Below, piece by piece: positions 23,901-35,779 of a DNA stretch of 64,000 nucleotides. The stretch lies in the NCBI GenBank assembly GCA_025024175.1, contig QCXZ01000138.1, positions 44,053,092 to 44,117,091 on the forward strand, in the 5' to 3' direction. A model generated the notes under the pieces. The model saw only the letters and a list, made by a program, of their open reading frames with translations. It searched no databases and was not told the origin of the DNA. This DNA comes from Rhyzopertha dominica (taxonomy: Eukaryota > Arthropoda > Insecta > Coleoptera > Bostrichidae). Position 1 is the first letter of the stretch; every line of letters begins with the position of its first letter. Both the position numbers and the translations under genes were made by a program.

Positions 23901-24899
23901 GTAGGTAACCTAAATCGTTAAACTTCTTAGATTTAAGCATTCAAAAACGTATTAGCGGAACTCCATTTTAGAAACCGTGTTTTTACTATCAACACAAACA
24001 TTGCCTAGTCTCTGGGAAATCCGCACAAACCAATAATGTCGTCGTCCAACGTTGAAAACGACGAAACTTTCCGATCTCGTTCTAGAAGGTCGTATCGGAG
24101 ATATATAAGGCGCAAGATCAAGCAATTAGCCGCCTGGGATTAACTGTAAAGTGATAAACCAAATGATAGTAGTAAAGGGTACAACGACAAAAATTATTAA
24201 TCTAAGTGCGAAAGTTAAATTGAGTGTCCCCTAAAGAGACTATGAATAACTTGAAGAAGCAATTAATTAACCTGGTTCTGTAATTCAAAACAGAAATGAA
24301 ACAGCAAGTGTCAACAAAAATGAATTAGAAAATGGATGCAAGTCAAAAAGAATGTAAACAGAAAGTCAAAGAAGCGAATAGACCACTATCTTGGGCTAAT
24401 TTGGAGGAGATACTACATAAAAAAAGCAAAAAGTGCCCATGAAAAGATGAAAGATGGGTCTGCGACTCCTATTTAGGAAAACAAAGAGTCATCGCACTTT
24501 TTTCAAAGTCCATGGGTTTCACCTATCGCTCTAGTGCACAAAAAGCACAAATAAAACAGTTACTAATGATGGAGTTGACCAATGGTTTCGTACTTTACGA
24601 AAAATGACCGTGGCAGTATCAACCTAACCTATCGGACAGATACAGGGTCAACGTATCCTGTCAAATAAACCAACACAAGAGTTCATGATGTAGGTGGAGG
24701 CGTACCCTCAAGCCGAGGGCAGCGTGGCAGTAGGGGAGCAGTATCTTTAACAAAGACTTCAAGTTCTAGGCCACCCCTTGTAGTATCTGCCTTACACTGC
24801 CAGGAAACTAAAGACTGGGTTTAAATCCAGTCTCTCGCAATTGGGGTCGGCAACCGCTGTCATACTACTTGAGAGCGAGCATTTACCTAAAAGGAAAAA
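20976..24899. other. AT-rich non-coding DNA
   Basis: No supported gene. ORFs of 60-90 codons are scattered on both strands without domains. A short basic ORF at 24036 (about 35 codons, serine- and arginine-rich) and an A-rich stretch at 24180-24660 may be eroded upstream LINE sequence next to the RNase H remnant that follows. I cannot identify domains. Confidence 0.4.
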
Positions 24900-25866
24900 G
24901 GTGGGCTGCTTAGGACAGACCACCTCCTAGGTGATCCCAAAATTTCTGGGGAGATTCTCTAGGCAGAATCCAGGGTTGAACACCAAGCTATGAAAAATCC
25001 ATGATAGAACCCCATCTGGGAAGAAAATGAGGCTTATCATGGAAATTGATGAGGAGTCCTTCCGAGTGCTCTCCACCAATGGCTGGATAGCGTATGCCTG
25101 CTTAAACAGGGTCCAATTCTGGAACCTTAAATCTGGGCACCTTAGCAAATCTAGGGTTGGAAATGGGGAAACCCCGGTCTCCGGCCTCCTTCACCGAGGG
25201 TACCCTAGCGTATTCCAAACGAAAAGTTATGTAATCCTGGCATGTGCTCATGAAAACCTCAGTAGAGGGTACTCCGGATTGGCGGTACTGTACTACGGCC
25301 TACTACTGGACTATCGTAACATATTAATAAGGTTCGTCCAACATAATCGGGTTAATTTGATATGGATCCCTGCTCAGGCAGGCATTGAAGGCAATGAAAG
25401 GGTGACAGGGGCGTCAGCACCTTATCTCGGCCGGCAACCTTCCATATCCCAGAAAGCAGACTGAGTGCTGATATCACAAAGTAGCTAGGTCGTCAGTTAT
25501 GCTTGTATTGGGAAGACGCGCCGGAACTGAGGCAATTTAGGGCCTTCATTTCTGGACCTACGCCTGCTTAGGAACGCAAATGACTTTTAAGCCTGAGTCG
25601 TTCTCAATTGCGATTAATGATGGGTGTCCTTACGGTCACTGTAAACTCAATAAACACCTATATAATATGGGTGCAGCGGAGAGTAGTACCTGTAGGGTCT
25701 GTTCAGAAGAGAAGGAAACTCCGATTCACCTTCTTATCAACTACGGACCGCTGGGAGGTTTGGAAAATTTGGGTCTCAATTTATTGAGACTGAAGATTTT
25801 TATACATAGGTTACCTTGGAAAGAGATACTACACTTCTTCGAAGCTACGGTGCGGGCACAATAGAT
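24900..25866 (+). pseudogene. LINE remnant with RNase H domain and C-terminal zinc knuckle
   Basis: The frame at 25027-25464 contains an RNase H-like segment: YPSVFQTKSYVILACAHENL corresponds to the family block YPSVFQxExxAIxxCAxENL. NRVNLIWIPAQAGIEGNERV corresponds to the 'NxVxLxWVPGHxGIxGNExAD' block. The histidine of PGHxG is replaced (PAQAG) and the aspartate after GNE is lost. The second frame, 25580-25864, has GHCKLNKHLYNMGAAESSTC followed by RVCSEEKETPIHLL. This matches the GHxxLxxHLxxMGxxxSxxCRxCxxxxETxxHLL knuckle typical of I/R1-type LINEs. A frameshift and stops separate the two, and the RT part is not recognisable upstream. Confidence 0.8.
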
Positions 25867-25969
25867 TGAAAGTTCTAAGTGCAGCGCGCTGCCCATTTGC
25901 GGGGTCACACGGCAGAAGATAGAATAGAGAATATAATAAGTGGAGCCTATATGGTAGAACAAAGATAAT

Positions 25970-26150
25970 GCACCTATATGCTTCACCTATAGTCCCCGGG
26001 AAGTCCTGCACGTCACCCAAAACACGAAAGTTACTCTCTGCCGAGTATTAACCATACAATACTTATTTGAAGGCATATGGTTTTCGACTCTTGATCTGAA
26101 GAGCGGCTACTGGTAAGTGGGGCTGAATCCGAAGAATAAATAGAAGACCA
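25970..26150 (+). pseudogene. Ty3/gypsy-type reverse transcriptase scrap
   Basis: YASPIV (about 25973) fits the start of the gypsy RT block (YASPIVLVxK). WFSTLDLKSGYW (26078-26113) matches the F-S-T-L-D-L-K-S-G-Y-W motif A of Ty3/gypsy RT, including the first catalytic aspartate. It is followed by a stop and VGLNPKNK, which fits 'QVxLxPExxxKTAF'. Other blocks, LTRs and integrase were not found. It is an LTR-retrotransposon relic directly downstream of a LINE relic. Confidence 0.7.
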
Positions 26151-26799
26151 GAGTTGATGATGACCAAATAATGAGAAATACGACCAAAAGGTACTTAGCG
26201 ATGGGTGCATCAAAGATTATCTGTTATTATTCTACAATACGTCTGCAAATTGATGACTTGGTACCATATCTAAGTCAGTTAAGTGATCGCAAAGATTAAA
26301 GGTAAGAGAGTACCAGATACTAACAAAGGAATTCTTTAGCTTTGAGTAAACTGGCACAACCAAACAACATCTCTTTACGCCATACCAAGGTACCAGTATA
26401 CTGGACGGTGAATTTCTGGAAGAATGTAGAAAACCTGAAAAAGGATCATCTGCTCCTAAAAGGTGTAATATTACGTTATACATACAACTGATATCAATAA
26501 TAAACTGATCCCTGGGGATAGTAACTTCCTGAATCTACTCATTATTATTAACTGAATAATAATTTAAAAATGGAATCTCCCAAACAAAAACTGAATAGCT
26601 TATAGTTTTTCGAGTCTTGTTATAAGTTGCGTATAAGAGAAGACTGATAGGTTCTCACTTAACAATAAATCAACTACAAAGTAAAGATAAAAAGGCTTCT
26701 CGGAACAGCTAAAATGCAACCTTGATGCTGTATAGAGAAAATACAAGTATAAAACATATACTGCCATTTTATAGTTCCATGCACCTCACTGAAAAACGA
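26151..26799. other. Non-coding DNA, possibly more decayed retroelement
   Basis: A plus-strand reading near 26260-26340 faintly resembles the RNase H region of gypsy elements, but too weakly to call. No other feature is supported. Confidence 0.3.
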
Positions 26800-27085
26800 A
26801 AGGAAACGCAACCGCCTGCCCTTCTAAAAGACTGTTGGAGCCCACTTCAAAGACACTTCGGATCTAATTATGCGCGACGTTATTCATACGTCGTTATCTC
26901 CGGATGCCGTGGAAGTTGCAGCATCAGCGACAATGCAATGCAATAAAACGCCCTGGAGAGCAGCGGTGCTCTAATGCGGGCGTCCCGATGGAGGTGCCGA
27001 CTGAGGAGCTATACGTGTGGTCCGCACTCTTGTTGTTACGTTGCACGTGGGGAAAAAGGAAAACGCCGGGGAAATATTCTGAATA
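26800..27085. other. CpG-containing island
   Basis: Balanced composition with CpG words (atgcgcgacgttattcatac, aatgcgggcgtcccgatgg). Three short ORFs overlap it on both strands, none with motifs. A possible conserved non-coding element, on composition only. Confidence 0.25.
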
Positions 27086-30000
27086 GCTGCTAGAAGCTTA
27101 AATAGATGCTTAAATATACCTGGATATTTGAAATAGCCTGCAGTTGTTTGCGTTACTTGATATGCAAGCACTTTGGGCTTAGAAGTATCGCAGAAATATA
27201 CAAGAATCGCAGTCAAAAGCACTTCAAGTTAGTTAAAATAGGCAGGAAATGTAGCCTAATGTAATACTATTGAGAAAATGAATTGGAAATAAAAGCTCAA
27301 AGCTTGACCACCACGCGGCCATCTTCAGTTCAGTTGTGGAGTCAAGGATAAAAACCTCAAAAGCTACACGATTAAACATTATATCTGCTTGCCTTTGGAG
27401 ATTGTGGATGCTTCCCCGGATATTTTGACTTAACACGTGCAGATCTAGGACTGGTCAAATCATTAATCCTTTTCTTTGTCAAAATTTTCCACACCCTTCC
27501 ACCACTGCCGTATGGGAATTGTAGTCACAATGTACAAATTCCATCTTAAAACAGTTTTAAAGACACTGATTAGGGAAATACTATGTTAGATCAAATGAGA
27601 CGAGTAATTTTCCCTCTTTAAGTTCAACGTCCTTAATTTTGTCAATAAACTCTGGGGAAATTTTAATAGGAAAGTCTACTAGAAGTGCAGATAAGCTACT
27701 AAACTCGTCGGTCAACGATTTCGAAAGTAGATAAGTAGTTACTTATTTTATGGATTTAAGGAAAAAGCTGTATTTTAGGCATAGTTGAACATGAAATATG
27801 TAACTTATACTTCAAGGCAGGTTGTGTTAGTTGAATTTTGAATTTGGCAATGGATTCCGAGGTAGTTTGTTATATGTTAGTTTAATTTTAAGCTTACCAA
27901 AGTATTACAAATAAACTTAAAAACACGTTTTTAATTGGCTTTTATTGTCAATAGTACTATCAAATATCTTTTAGGAAGGGTAAGGTAGATAAAAAAGATA
28001 AATTAGGGATTTATATTAAAGACATACTTTAGTCCATAACAGGAACTCAAATCGTTTGAAAATACCAATATTCAAAGAAATAAAGATACTTTAATGAATT
28101 CAGATTTAGGTACCTATCAGAGCAAAACCTTGGATAGCAATAGCCTAAAATTGGAATAACAGAAATCAAATCGAAAACATCGATATGTAAAACATGTACA
28201 CTTTTAATGTGATCAAATATACCCCCATCAAATAAGAATATAAACCTTAAATAGAGATACTTCAACTATTTAAGGTGTAAAATATAAATTACAATTTGCA
28301 AATACTGACAGAGAAACCCGAACAACCAGGAAAATGGTTCGATTCGGTCGTCTGGAAGGCTAAAGTACGAAGGTTTCAAACGAATTATTATAGACGCTCC
28401 TAATAAAATGACCAGTATCTGCTTAAGCTATCTCATTCCAGGCCACTTATATCTTGTGGTGAAAAACTGCCAGAATTTTAAAAAGGTTTTCGTAAATTTA
28501 CGAAAGATGTGGAGATCTTAGAGGTCGGTAGCATTTTCTTACTGAAAAGTTGCATTATGGAGTGTCCTAAGGTTTGGAACTAAGTGAGGTTTCACTATTC
28601 CAGGGACACACGTTTGAGTGATCGTGATGTCTCGATTGCAACTCTTGACAAATAAAAAACATGGATCTCGTCATTGACCACCTTGCTTTCTCACCTTTGA
28701 CTGACCTTCATTCTTCATTTAACAACTTAGGTGAACTCAGCATGAACTTCAGTACTAGTACGAGAAGCAAACGCTAGAAAAGATTTGCATCGTTCTAACC
28801 CTGTGCTAATAGTAAAAATTGAGAAATAAAATATCCTATATCCATAATGAGGAACTAAAAGATATACGATTAAAAACTAAGCCATTTTCTTTACAGTGTT
28901 AAACACGATTAACACTACATCAGCACAGAAAAAGTACATCGAAACTTACAAGACAGCAGCTTGGTTATTAAACCTTGAGCATCACAGCAATTTTAATCAA
29001 TATAAATATAAAAACACTCTCCCCTTGGGAATGCAAAAGAGAAAAACGCAACACTAATATATAGCAATGCAAAAATGCAGACCTCCTACNAGCCACGTTT
29101 ACCGCCGTCCGGTTATAGCCTTTGAGGGTAGTATTTTGCGTGNTATATTGCTCATATAAGGCAGGCTACATTATCATACAGCGTCAGCACCATCGGCTTG
29201 GTGGCAGGTTTATTTATAATATGACTTTTAGCGGTTGTTCTTGGACTGTTTACCTTGGAAGTGGCTGACTTCCTGCTGAGTATTCTCGTCCTGATCAAGG
29301 TATTAACAGACCGTGGATATTTATATGACGTACGNTTCGCGTCAAAGTTGCGTATATACTGGAAATGCAAATGATGGAAGGTTAAGCGCGGTGAAATCTG
29401 GAATTAAAATTACATATCGTCATTGGGTGAATACGAATTTTAGTAATTTTTTCGTAAAAACATAAATCAGAAGATGGGATCATTACAAAGTTGTTGGTGA
29501 ACACGCAAAAACTACGAAATAATTACATTCTATATCACCTATTAAAAATTGTAATTTACCGTTCGAGAACAGTACAACCCTTAACGTTGGGTGAAGCATG
29601 ACGCTTATATTTTTTTGCATTTTCAGAAAAAGTAAAAACGAAGTTATACATAACTAATTGTATTTATTTTATTTTATCTAAAATTTATTGATGTTTGATG
29701 ATGTTCAGTCAAGACTTCCTTAATTGTCGAAATTGACAGTTGTAGTACTTTGTACCACGGTTATGTTTACTAACGAATGGTAGTTCTCAAATTTCACGAC
29801 ATGTATTTGTCAAAATTTTATAGAGCAGAGCAGAGAAGTTATGTTGGCGTACTTTTTCCAAACAAACGAAAGATTAAAAACCTGCAGATAATTTATAGGC
29901 TGAAAATTCAATGTTAAAAAGTCCGGCATTTCCAAATTTTCGACACTAATTAGATATCTCAAACGGAAAAAACGTTGCTTAAAAACGAAAAAAGGCCAGT

Positions 30001-30267
30001 TTATTTACTAAGAAAGCCATATGTCAATAATTAATTCATAAGATAAATTTCGGTGATTTACATGTAGATACTTAAAATAGGAGCAAGTGGTAACTATCTT
30101 TTTGTGTTTTATGTGCCAATGATATTAAGAATAACGAAAGCATGTGGAAGGGAAGTTATACAATATGACCGTTCAGGACGCTGACAATTGAGCGACATTT
30201 GTTGTTAAAAAATTCCGCAAAAACAAATATTTAAAGAACATTTTCTGTTACAAATCATTGCATGTAT
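27086..30267. other. AT-rich non-coding DNA
   Basis: No supported gene or repeat. Ambiguous bases near 29091, 29142 and 29335 mark poorer sequence. ORFs at 27233-27436, 28047-28265 and 29152-29370 on the minus strand show no domains. Confidence 0.45.
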
Positions 30268-30525
30268 TTTTAACTATCGTGATGACAAGTGCTAAAACCA
30301 GGTAGTGGATAAAGGAACAATTGAAGAATATTTAAAACTACAAAACCTTAGAAATTATACAGATCATTCGTTTCGCCCTACTTCATCAGCTACCCTTATA
30401 GCGAATAGAGGTGTGGATGTATTCGGGTTAAACAGCCATGGGAGAAGAAAATCCTCGACCGTCGCTGAAAGTTTCGCTAAGANTCTCTCCAAAACAAATT
30501 GCAGGATNCAGAAAAAAATCTTTAC
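30268..30525 (+). pseudogene. Tyrosine recombinase remnant of a Crypton-like DNA transposon
   Basis: Plus-strand reading FNYRDDKC, stop, NQVVDKGTIEEYLKLQNLRN, then YTDHSFRPTSSATLIANRGV and HGRRKSSTVAESFAK. This matches the C-terminal catalytic region of the recombinases in insect Crypton elements, which read YTGHxFRRTSATLLxxxGxD, then KRHGGWKSxTVAEGYIxxS. The H-x-x-R box is kept (HSFR), though the next arginine is proline. The second histidine box is HGRR instead of HGGW. The nucleophilic tyrosine of AEGY is phenylalanine (AESF). An in-frame stop and ambiguous bases add to this. It is a dead fragment; the N-terminal part was not recognised upstream. Confidence 0.75.
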
Positions 30526-33289
30526 GATAATTACAGCACATCATCTTGCAATATTTCTAAATCATGTGCTGAACCAATACCTGCTAGTTTTTACTCTAAN
30601 CAGAAATATAACTGAAACCCAAATAGNAAGGGTATGATGTACTGTTTTCAATTTCTGTAGGTAATTGTACTAATTTTGCATTTAATTNCAATACCACTAC
30701 ATAATAATTGTAATTCAACTGGAGTGAAAACCGTTCTAGAACGAATGCTAAGTGAACAAAATATGCTTAATTGTGCAAAAACGTAGTTAAAGTAAGAACT
30801 ACAGAAATAGTTAATTACGAACATACTGAAGAAGAAAAAAAACAGGTCTTAAGTGTAGAAAAACAAATACTGGAGTTTTGAAATTTGGCAGAGTTACTTA
30901 ACTTTGAGACCTACTGTTATTAGAAAATCCACTTTTTTACAATAACTTCCTTTCTAAGCGCTGTAGATAAAAAAGAGGACTAATTACTCTACAACAGACT
31001 CATTTCCTAAAGATTCATAAAAGTTCTGAAGAATTACACCATACTTTGCAAGTGTTCAAGATAGCATGTGCTCATTCTGCTGCTACTACAGGAATATTCA
31101 CTGCGGTAACCAAATTGACGACGAAAACAAAGTTTATTCACGTTTTCCTACCACCCACATAGCAGCAGCAGCCCAGCATTCACGACAAATCTACCACAAC
31201 ATACAAACTTGGTTTGTGTTTCAAAAAATCCGAATGGATCGGTATAGACTCGACTTATTACTCAAATCGGAACAACTGCCGCTCTTGCTCTTGAAATAAT
31301 TAAAAGCAAACAATGCGGATTAGCACATGACTACAGAATAGCCACTATAAAGAACTCCACCATTTGTATGCACTGAAAGAAAGATTCGTGCTAAAACACT
31401 TGTGATTGACGACGAAGGCAAAGAAACAGGTAGAGGATTCTGGCGAAACACTTTTATAAGAAAATGAACTATTCAAGCAAACATTAACAGTAACAGACGT
31501 GACAGAAAACCTGGTCCAGCCAGACTTCTTAACTATTGTTTATTGAAAATAGTCATCCCAATTTCAAATTTTACTGGCGATAGCACTACAATGCCAGACT
31601 ACACAAACAACATAAGTTGTTAACTGAATAAGTAGTTTAGATTTGCATTCGTAGAATAGACTGCCCAGCATGCAGTCGAGATTTTTGGCATCAGATTCAA
31701 ACGCGTAATCGTCGTCGTCGTCCGATTAGAACACAGACGTATGGTTTTTAAATAAGCTTGGCACAATTAATTAAAGCAATATGCAGTAACTGAGGATTGA
31801 GGAGGATTTACTCAGTAAAAAGAAGCAGAACTTTCATCATTAATATGACCGCCACTTTTGTTACCCATTTTTGTATTTACTATTTTCTTGAATGGTATTA
31901 TCTACGTGATTTACAACTTTTTTATTTTGTTGTTATTGGAAGTTTTGTGTACATTAATTGTATGTTTTAAAAGAAATACAAATTTTGAATCAAATGAAAA
32001 CAAAACTTCATAATCTTCAAAAACTAGTTACTACATTGTGTTTCTGTTATGTATTAAGCCATGGTGCAAAAGAACAAACATCTCCCATACGTGTTTGCAC
32101 AGTAGGTATTCAATTATTAGAGAGTTGTGAAACTGAAATTTGCAGTTTTCATAAAACTACAGGCGTGATCTAACTAGTCGCTCAAGGATTATTACTATAT
32201 TTAGCAAAATATGGAGCAACAAGCAAATGTTTTACTATCTAATATTTAATAATGGAAAGTAGCCAAAATCGTGGTGTTTGACCATCAGCTAAGCAGCGCT
32301 AATGTTGAAATAGGAGAAACGAACATTGTAAAGGCCTAAGAATTACTAATTTGCAATGCATTGCAAAAAGGTTAAAAGACATATAAACTAAACGCAAAAA
32401 CCTATGGCTATTCAATTACGCTTTGTTATTTCACAGATTTTCTACGTAGTAATTTGCAATTACTCTCAAAGCTCTGCCCTGGGAACACGGTTTAAACAAC
32501 TTCGTGTAGTATCACATACATCAGCAGACATTGTGTAACTGGATATTAAAATTCCGTACGTGTACACTGTCTTTTTTCTTTGAACTCATAAAATGTACGA
32601 CAAGTTGTAACCCGAAGAACAAGGAGTGACTGAAATTTATTATTAGCGTACGATACAGAATTACAGGTATACTATACCATGCGGCATTGTGTATCAACGC
32701 AATTAGCAGATCAGTTCAATAAATATTTGCAGCAGCCTATTAATGATTTCTAATAATATAGCTTTCGTGTCCTAAAGTCATAGTAGTATATCAGCATTAA
32801 CTTACGTTTTCGTCTAGAGTGCTTAAAAAAAAGTACAAACATGTCATGTTCAAAACTTAAGCAAACCTATATATTAACATTTTGATTATTATTTGTTTAG
32901 ACGTGTGCTCTGTAATTCGCGTTGATAATTAGTACAATTAAGGCGCAAATTATACTTAACCGTCACTGTCACAGTTCTTTGCACCTTGAAAGTATTATAA
33001 CATGTTACTTGATAATTATATCTTACATAGCCTGGAATGCACTAATTTAAACAGAAAACTACAAACAGGAAATTAAATAAAATTGTCTTATTACAGTCAA
33101 TTATTTGCATAACTTTTTTCACTGATTTTTTTACTTTAGTTACACTTATAAATTAAAACAATACATTTCTCAAGAAGTTCATAAAACTGCTAAAGGCATT
33201 TAAGAAAAACGTACAACATGGTACCTACAATAATTTGTTAAAGCAAATAATTATAATACCTTTGAATGGTATTTGGATAAAGAGGTGCT
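30526..33289. other. AT-rich non-coding DNA
   Basis: No supported gene. Several ambiguous bases lie at 30599-30688. A 77-codon ORF at 31066-31299 has no motif. Part of the interval may be eroded flank of the Crypton or of the mariner element that follows. Confidence 0.4.
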
Positions 33290-33528
33290 TTAAATGAACT
33301 TGAAGCAAATCCTCATACCCATGTCACAGTGTGGCAGATTTTAAAAGACCAGCAGCTACATCCTTATCATATGCAACGTGTGCAAGCTCTATTGCCCAGA
33401 GATTTGACTTTAAAACTAGCTTTTGTGATTGGCAACGCCGTAAAATACTAAGAAATCCAGGTTTCCTAAGGCGAATATTGTTTACAGATAAGCTTGTTTT
33501 TCTCGCAATTCAATTAGGTATTAATTTC
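33290..33528 (+). pseudogene. Mariner-superfamily transposase pseudogene, 5' part
   Basis: Plus-strand reading, in two frames: HVTVWQILKDQQLHPYHMQR followed by VQALLPRDL, then a stop and RNPGFLRRILFTDK. This matches insect Tc1/mariner-superfamily transposases with the blocks HPYHxQxVQxLxPxD and FLxRILFTDExxF. The aspartate of FTD is the first catalytic carboxylate. The frame breaks at an in-frame stop, and the alignment continues to GINFN just before an AAT microsatellite. The N-terminal HTH region and left terminal inverted repeat were not found. Confidence 0.85.

Positions 33529-33562
<34 letters not shown>
33529..33562. repeat. (AAT)n microsatellite, the 3' tail of the LINE at 33563-34570
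   Basis: About 11 AAT units. On the minus strand (the LINE sense strand) it reads (TTA)n and directly follows caataaaggatata, a polyadenylation-like signal. It marks the LINE insertion point within the transposase. Confidence 0.9.
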
Positions 33563-34570
33563 TATCCTTTATTGCTTTTACGATACAAAAAAAAAGAAAA
33601 CAAAGGGCGAAGTTCAGATGGACACAAAGCTGTGTCCCCTGCTCTTCCACTCAACCACCTCGAAATAATAATCAGAATAATCCAGTTGAATATGACTACA
33701 TAATAAGCATAGAAAATTAATAACTACATTAATCAAGAGCGAATTTGTACCCCAATTCCCAGAACAATTACCCAAAACAATTATTTATCAGATGAATAGA
33801 TGCCAGAGACACCCCCCACGGCACCAAAATTAATCATTGAAAAACTCCCGCAGATGTCTTTTAAATTTCTCAGGTTCAAGAGTTTTTAAGTTATCAGGAA
33901 GAGAATTGTAAACTTTACAAATCTGTACTGAAAACGATCTCTCAAACAACGATGAATTATGAAATGGGGGACTCAGCTTACCCCTGAACCTGACGTTAAT
34001 GTTATGAACGTCACTACGAAAAGTTATTTTATTATAAAGGTAGGGTGGAGTCCGAAGGTAAACTACTTTATGATACAAGCAAGACACTCGCCGCAAAAAT
34101 CTCTTATCCATGTTCAACCAGCCAGCGTCCACTAGCTTATGCAATATATGTTGACGTCTCCCGATCCCATAAACTAACCTGAGGCACGCATTCTGTATTC
34201 TCTGTATCTTTGCCTTAGTGGCTACATCAAGACATGAAAAAAATACCTCACTGCAATAATTGAAGTGAGACAATACCATTCTGTCACTTAACAATTTCTT
34301 AACGCGTACATCTAAGTATGTTCTATGCGAAAACAATTGCTTTAGGTTAATAAACGCCTTTTTTATGCAGTTGTTTATATGTTTTCTGTAACGGAAAGTA
34401 TTATCCAACGTCAACCCCAGACTCTTAGCATTTTCCACTAAAGGTATGGCACAGCCGTCAATGTGCAGCGTAAGCTTCCCTGAAACCGCACCTAATACAT
34501 TTCGACCACCAAACAGCAGCAGATTTGCCACACATGGGCCGAAAACAATCCAAACGTCTTAATAAAAAAT
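33563..34570 (-). mobile_element. 5'-truncated LINE (Jockey/CR1-like RT C-terminus) inserted in a mariner transposase
   Basis: The minus ORF 33830-34531 (233 codons) contains the C-terminal part of a LINE RT. LENxxxLGLTLDNTF-type block (AKSLGLTLDNTFRYRKHINN) is the region after the palm. RIQNACLRLVYGI corresponds to 'RIQNxCxRxIxxL'. LFERSFSVQICKVYNSLP and KRHLREFF correspond to the 'SFxxxAxxxWNxLPxxI' and terminal blocks. It stops at 33830, leaving a 3' region of about 270 bp and then the (TTA)n tail. Motifs A-C and the endonuclease are absent, which is the usual 5' truncation of LINE insertion. The frame is open over 233 codons, so the insertion is fairly young compared with the others. Confidence 0.88.
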
Positions 34571-35100
34571 AATTTTCAAAAAACAGTTCTCGTTTAATAT
34601 TTGGGTTGGAATTATCTGTAATCATCTCATTGGGCCTCATTTTCTTCCACTTAGATTTAATGGAGAAGAATACCGAAGGTTTTTAGAATTTGGTTTGCCT
34701 GGACTTTTAGAAGTTTTAGTTATTGGAAAGATTGCGTATGTAGTACATGCACGACGAGGGACCATCGCACTTTAGTGTAGTGGCCCGGCAATCTGGATGA
34801 AAATTACCATAATCGTTAGATTGGGAGAACAGGTCCACAACTATGGACTCCCTCGCTCGCCCGATATGAACCCCTAGATTATTTTCTCTGGGGACACCTT
34901 AAAGCGTTAGTATACAAAAGGCCTATTGAAAGTAAAGAGGATCTACGAAATAGAATCATTAACTCATGTAACATAATAAAAAATACTCCAGGTATTTTCG
35001 GCTAAACGTTGTATTGTAGCCGAAGGGGCCATATCCAATATTTAATTTAGTAAAATTCTTTAGTTTAGGTGTTAATGTTATGTATTTAATTTAGTGTTTA
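34571..35100 (+). pseudogene. Mariner-superfamily transposase pseudogene, 3' part
   Basis: After the LINE the transposase resumes: QFSFNIWVGIICNHLIGPHF (about 34583-34645), then FNGEEYRRFLEFGLPGLLEV. YMHDEGPSHFSVVARQ (about 34745-34795) is the HDGAPxHFS block with the second catalytic aspartate. After a further shift, RSPDMNP and LDYFLWGHLKALVYK (about 34855-34925) hold the third acidic position. NRIINSCNIIKNTPGIF (about 34950-35000) closes the domain. Between the two halves roughly 18 residues of the family alignment are missing at the LINE junction. There are at least three frameshifts. Confidence 0.88.
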
Positions 35101-35602
35101 TTTGTTGTTGTTACATAATTGTAAATACAAATTAAAAATTAAACAATTTCCAAAAGAAATGTTTCCCCATATTTCTTGCGTGGTCTAGGATTATGCAATT
35201 AAGTATACTTAATAATTAATTATTTTCTCGAAGACTAAGTAAGGTACTAAAAAAAATTCATGAGACAAAAAAGTTGTATTGTTAGTTGCTTAATGTGAAA
35301 AAATATAAAAGTTTTAAAAAAATCAGTGGCGCATATTTTTTTGTCAACAATATTGATTAAGGTGCCCTAAGGGGACGCCACTGGCCTTAATAAATTTAAT
35401 TAAATCAGGGGCAAACGAGCCCCTTAACACTAGTATTAACGCTGTCAAATTTCATGAAGATTGAGTAAAGGATATTTACGATATTTACGAAAAACCATTT
35501 TTAACACCCTGTTTTTATATGAAGTTTTGGTCTTAAAATAACTCTGAGAATCGTCTGTTAAAATCATGGTACATACTTAATTAACACCCTGTATCTTAAA
35601 GG
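35101..35602. mobile_element. Probable 3' terminal region of the mariner element
   Basis: The word ttaacaccctgt occurs twice, at 35501 and 35581, 80 bp apart, beyond the transposase end. Acaccctgt(a) ends are common in insect mariner-type elements of this kind. The stretch tgtcaaatttcatgaagatt before it is of the subterminal type also seen in such elements. A small inverted pair, cagtggcg (35324-35331) and cgccactg (35376-35383), suggests a further tiny insertion. No left-end counterpart was found. Confidence 0.5.
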
Positions 35603-35779
35603 AGTTTCTGTTATTAATAGCTAATTAGTAAGATGTGGTCATTCTAAGCATCTAAGCAATNCAAATGCTGGATATGATCACCGATTAAGCTCCTTCCGCT
35701 CCAGTTATGAGAACGTTCCAGGATTAATACTAATGACAGCNTCAAAGAAGCCCTGCGCAGCTAAATAATACATTACAAA
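35603..35779. other. Non-coding DNA
   Basis: Short spacer with two ambiguous bases and nothing recognisable. Confidence 0.4.

Noticed and set aside
26260..26340. Possible gypsy RNase H region
   Set aside because: Only a vague resemblance after several frame changes.
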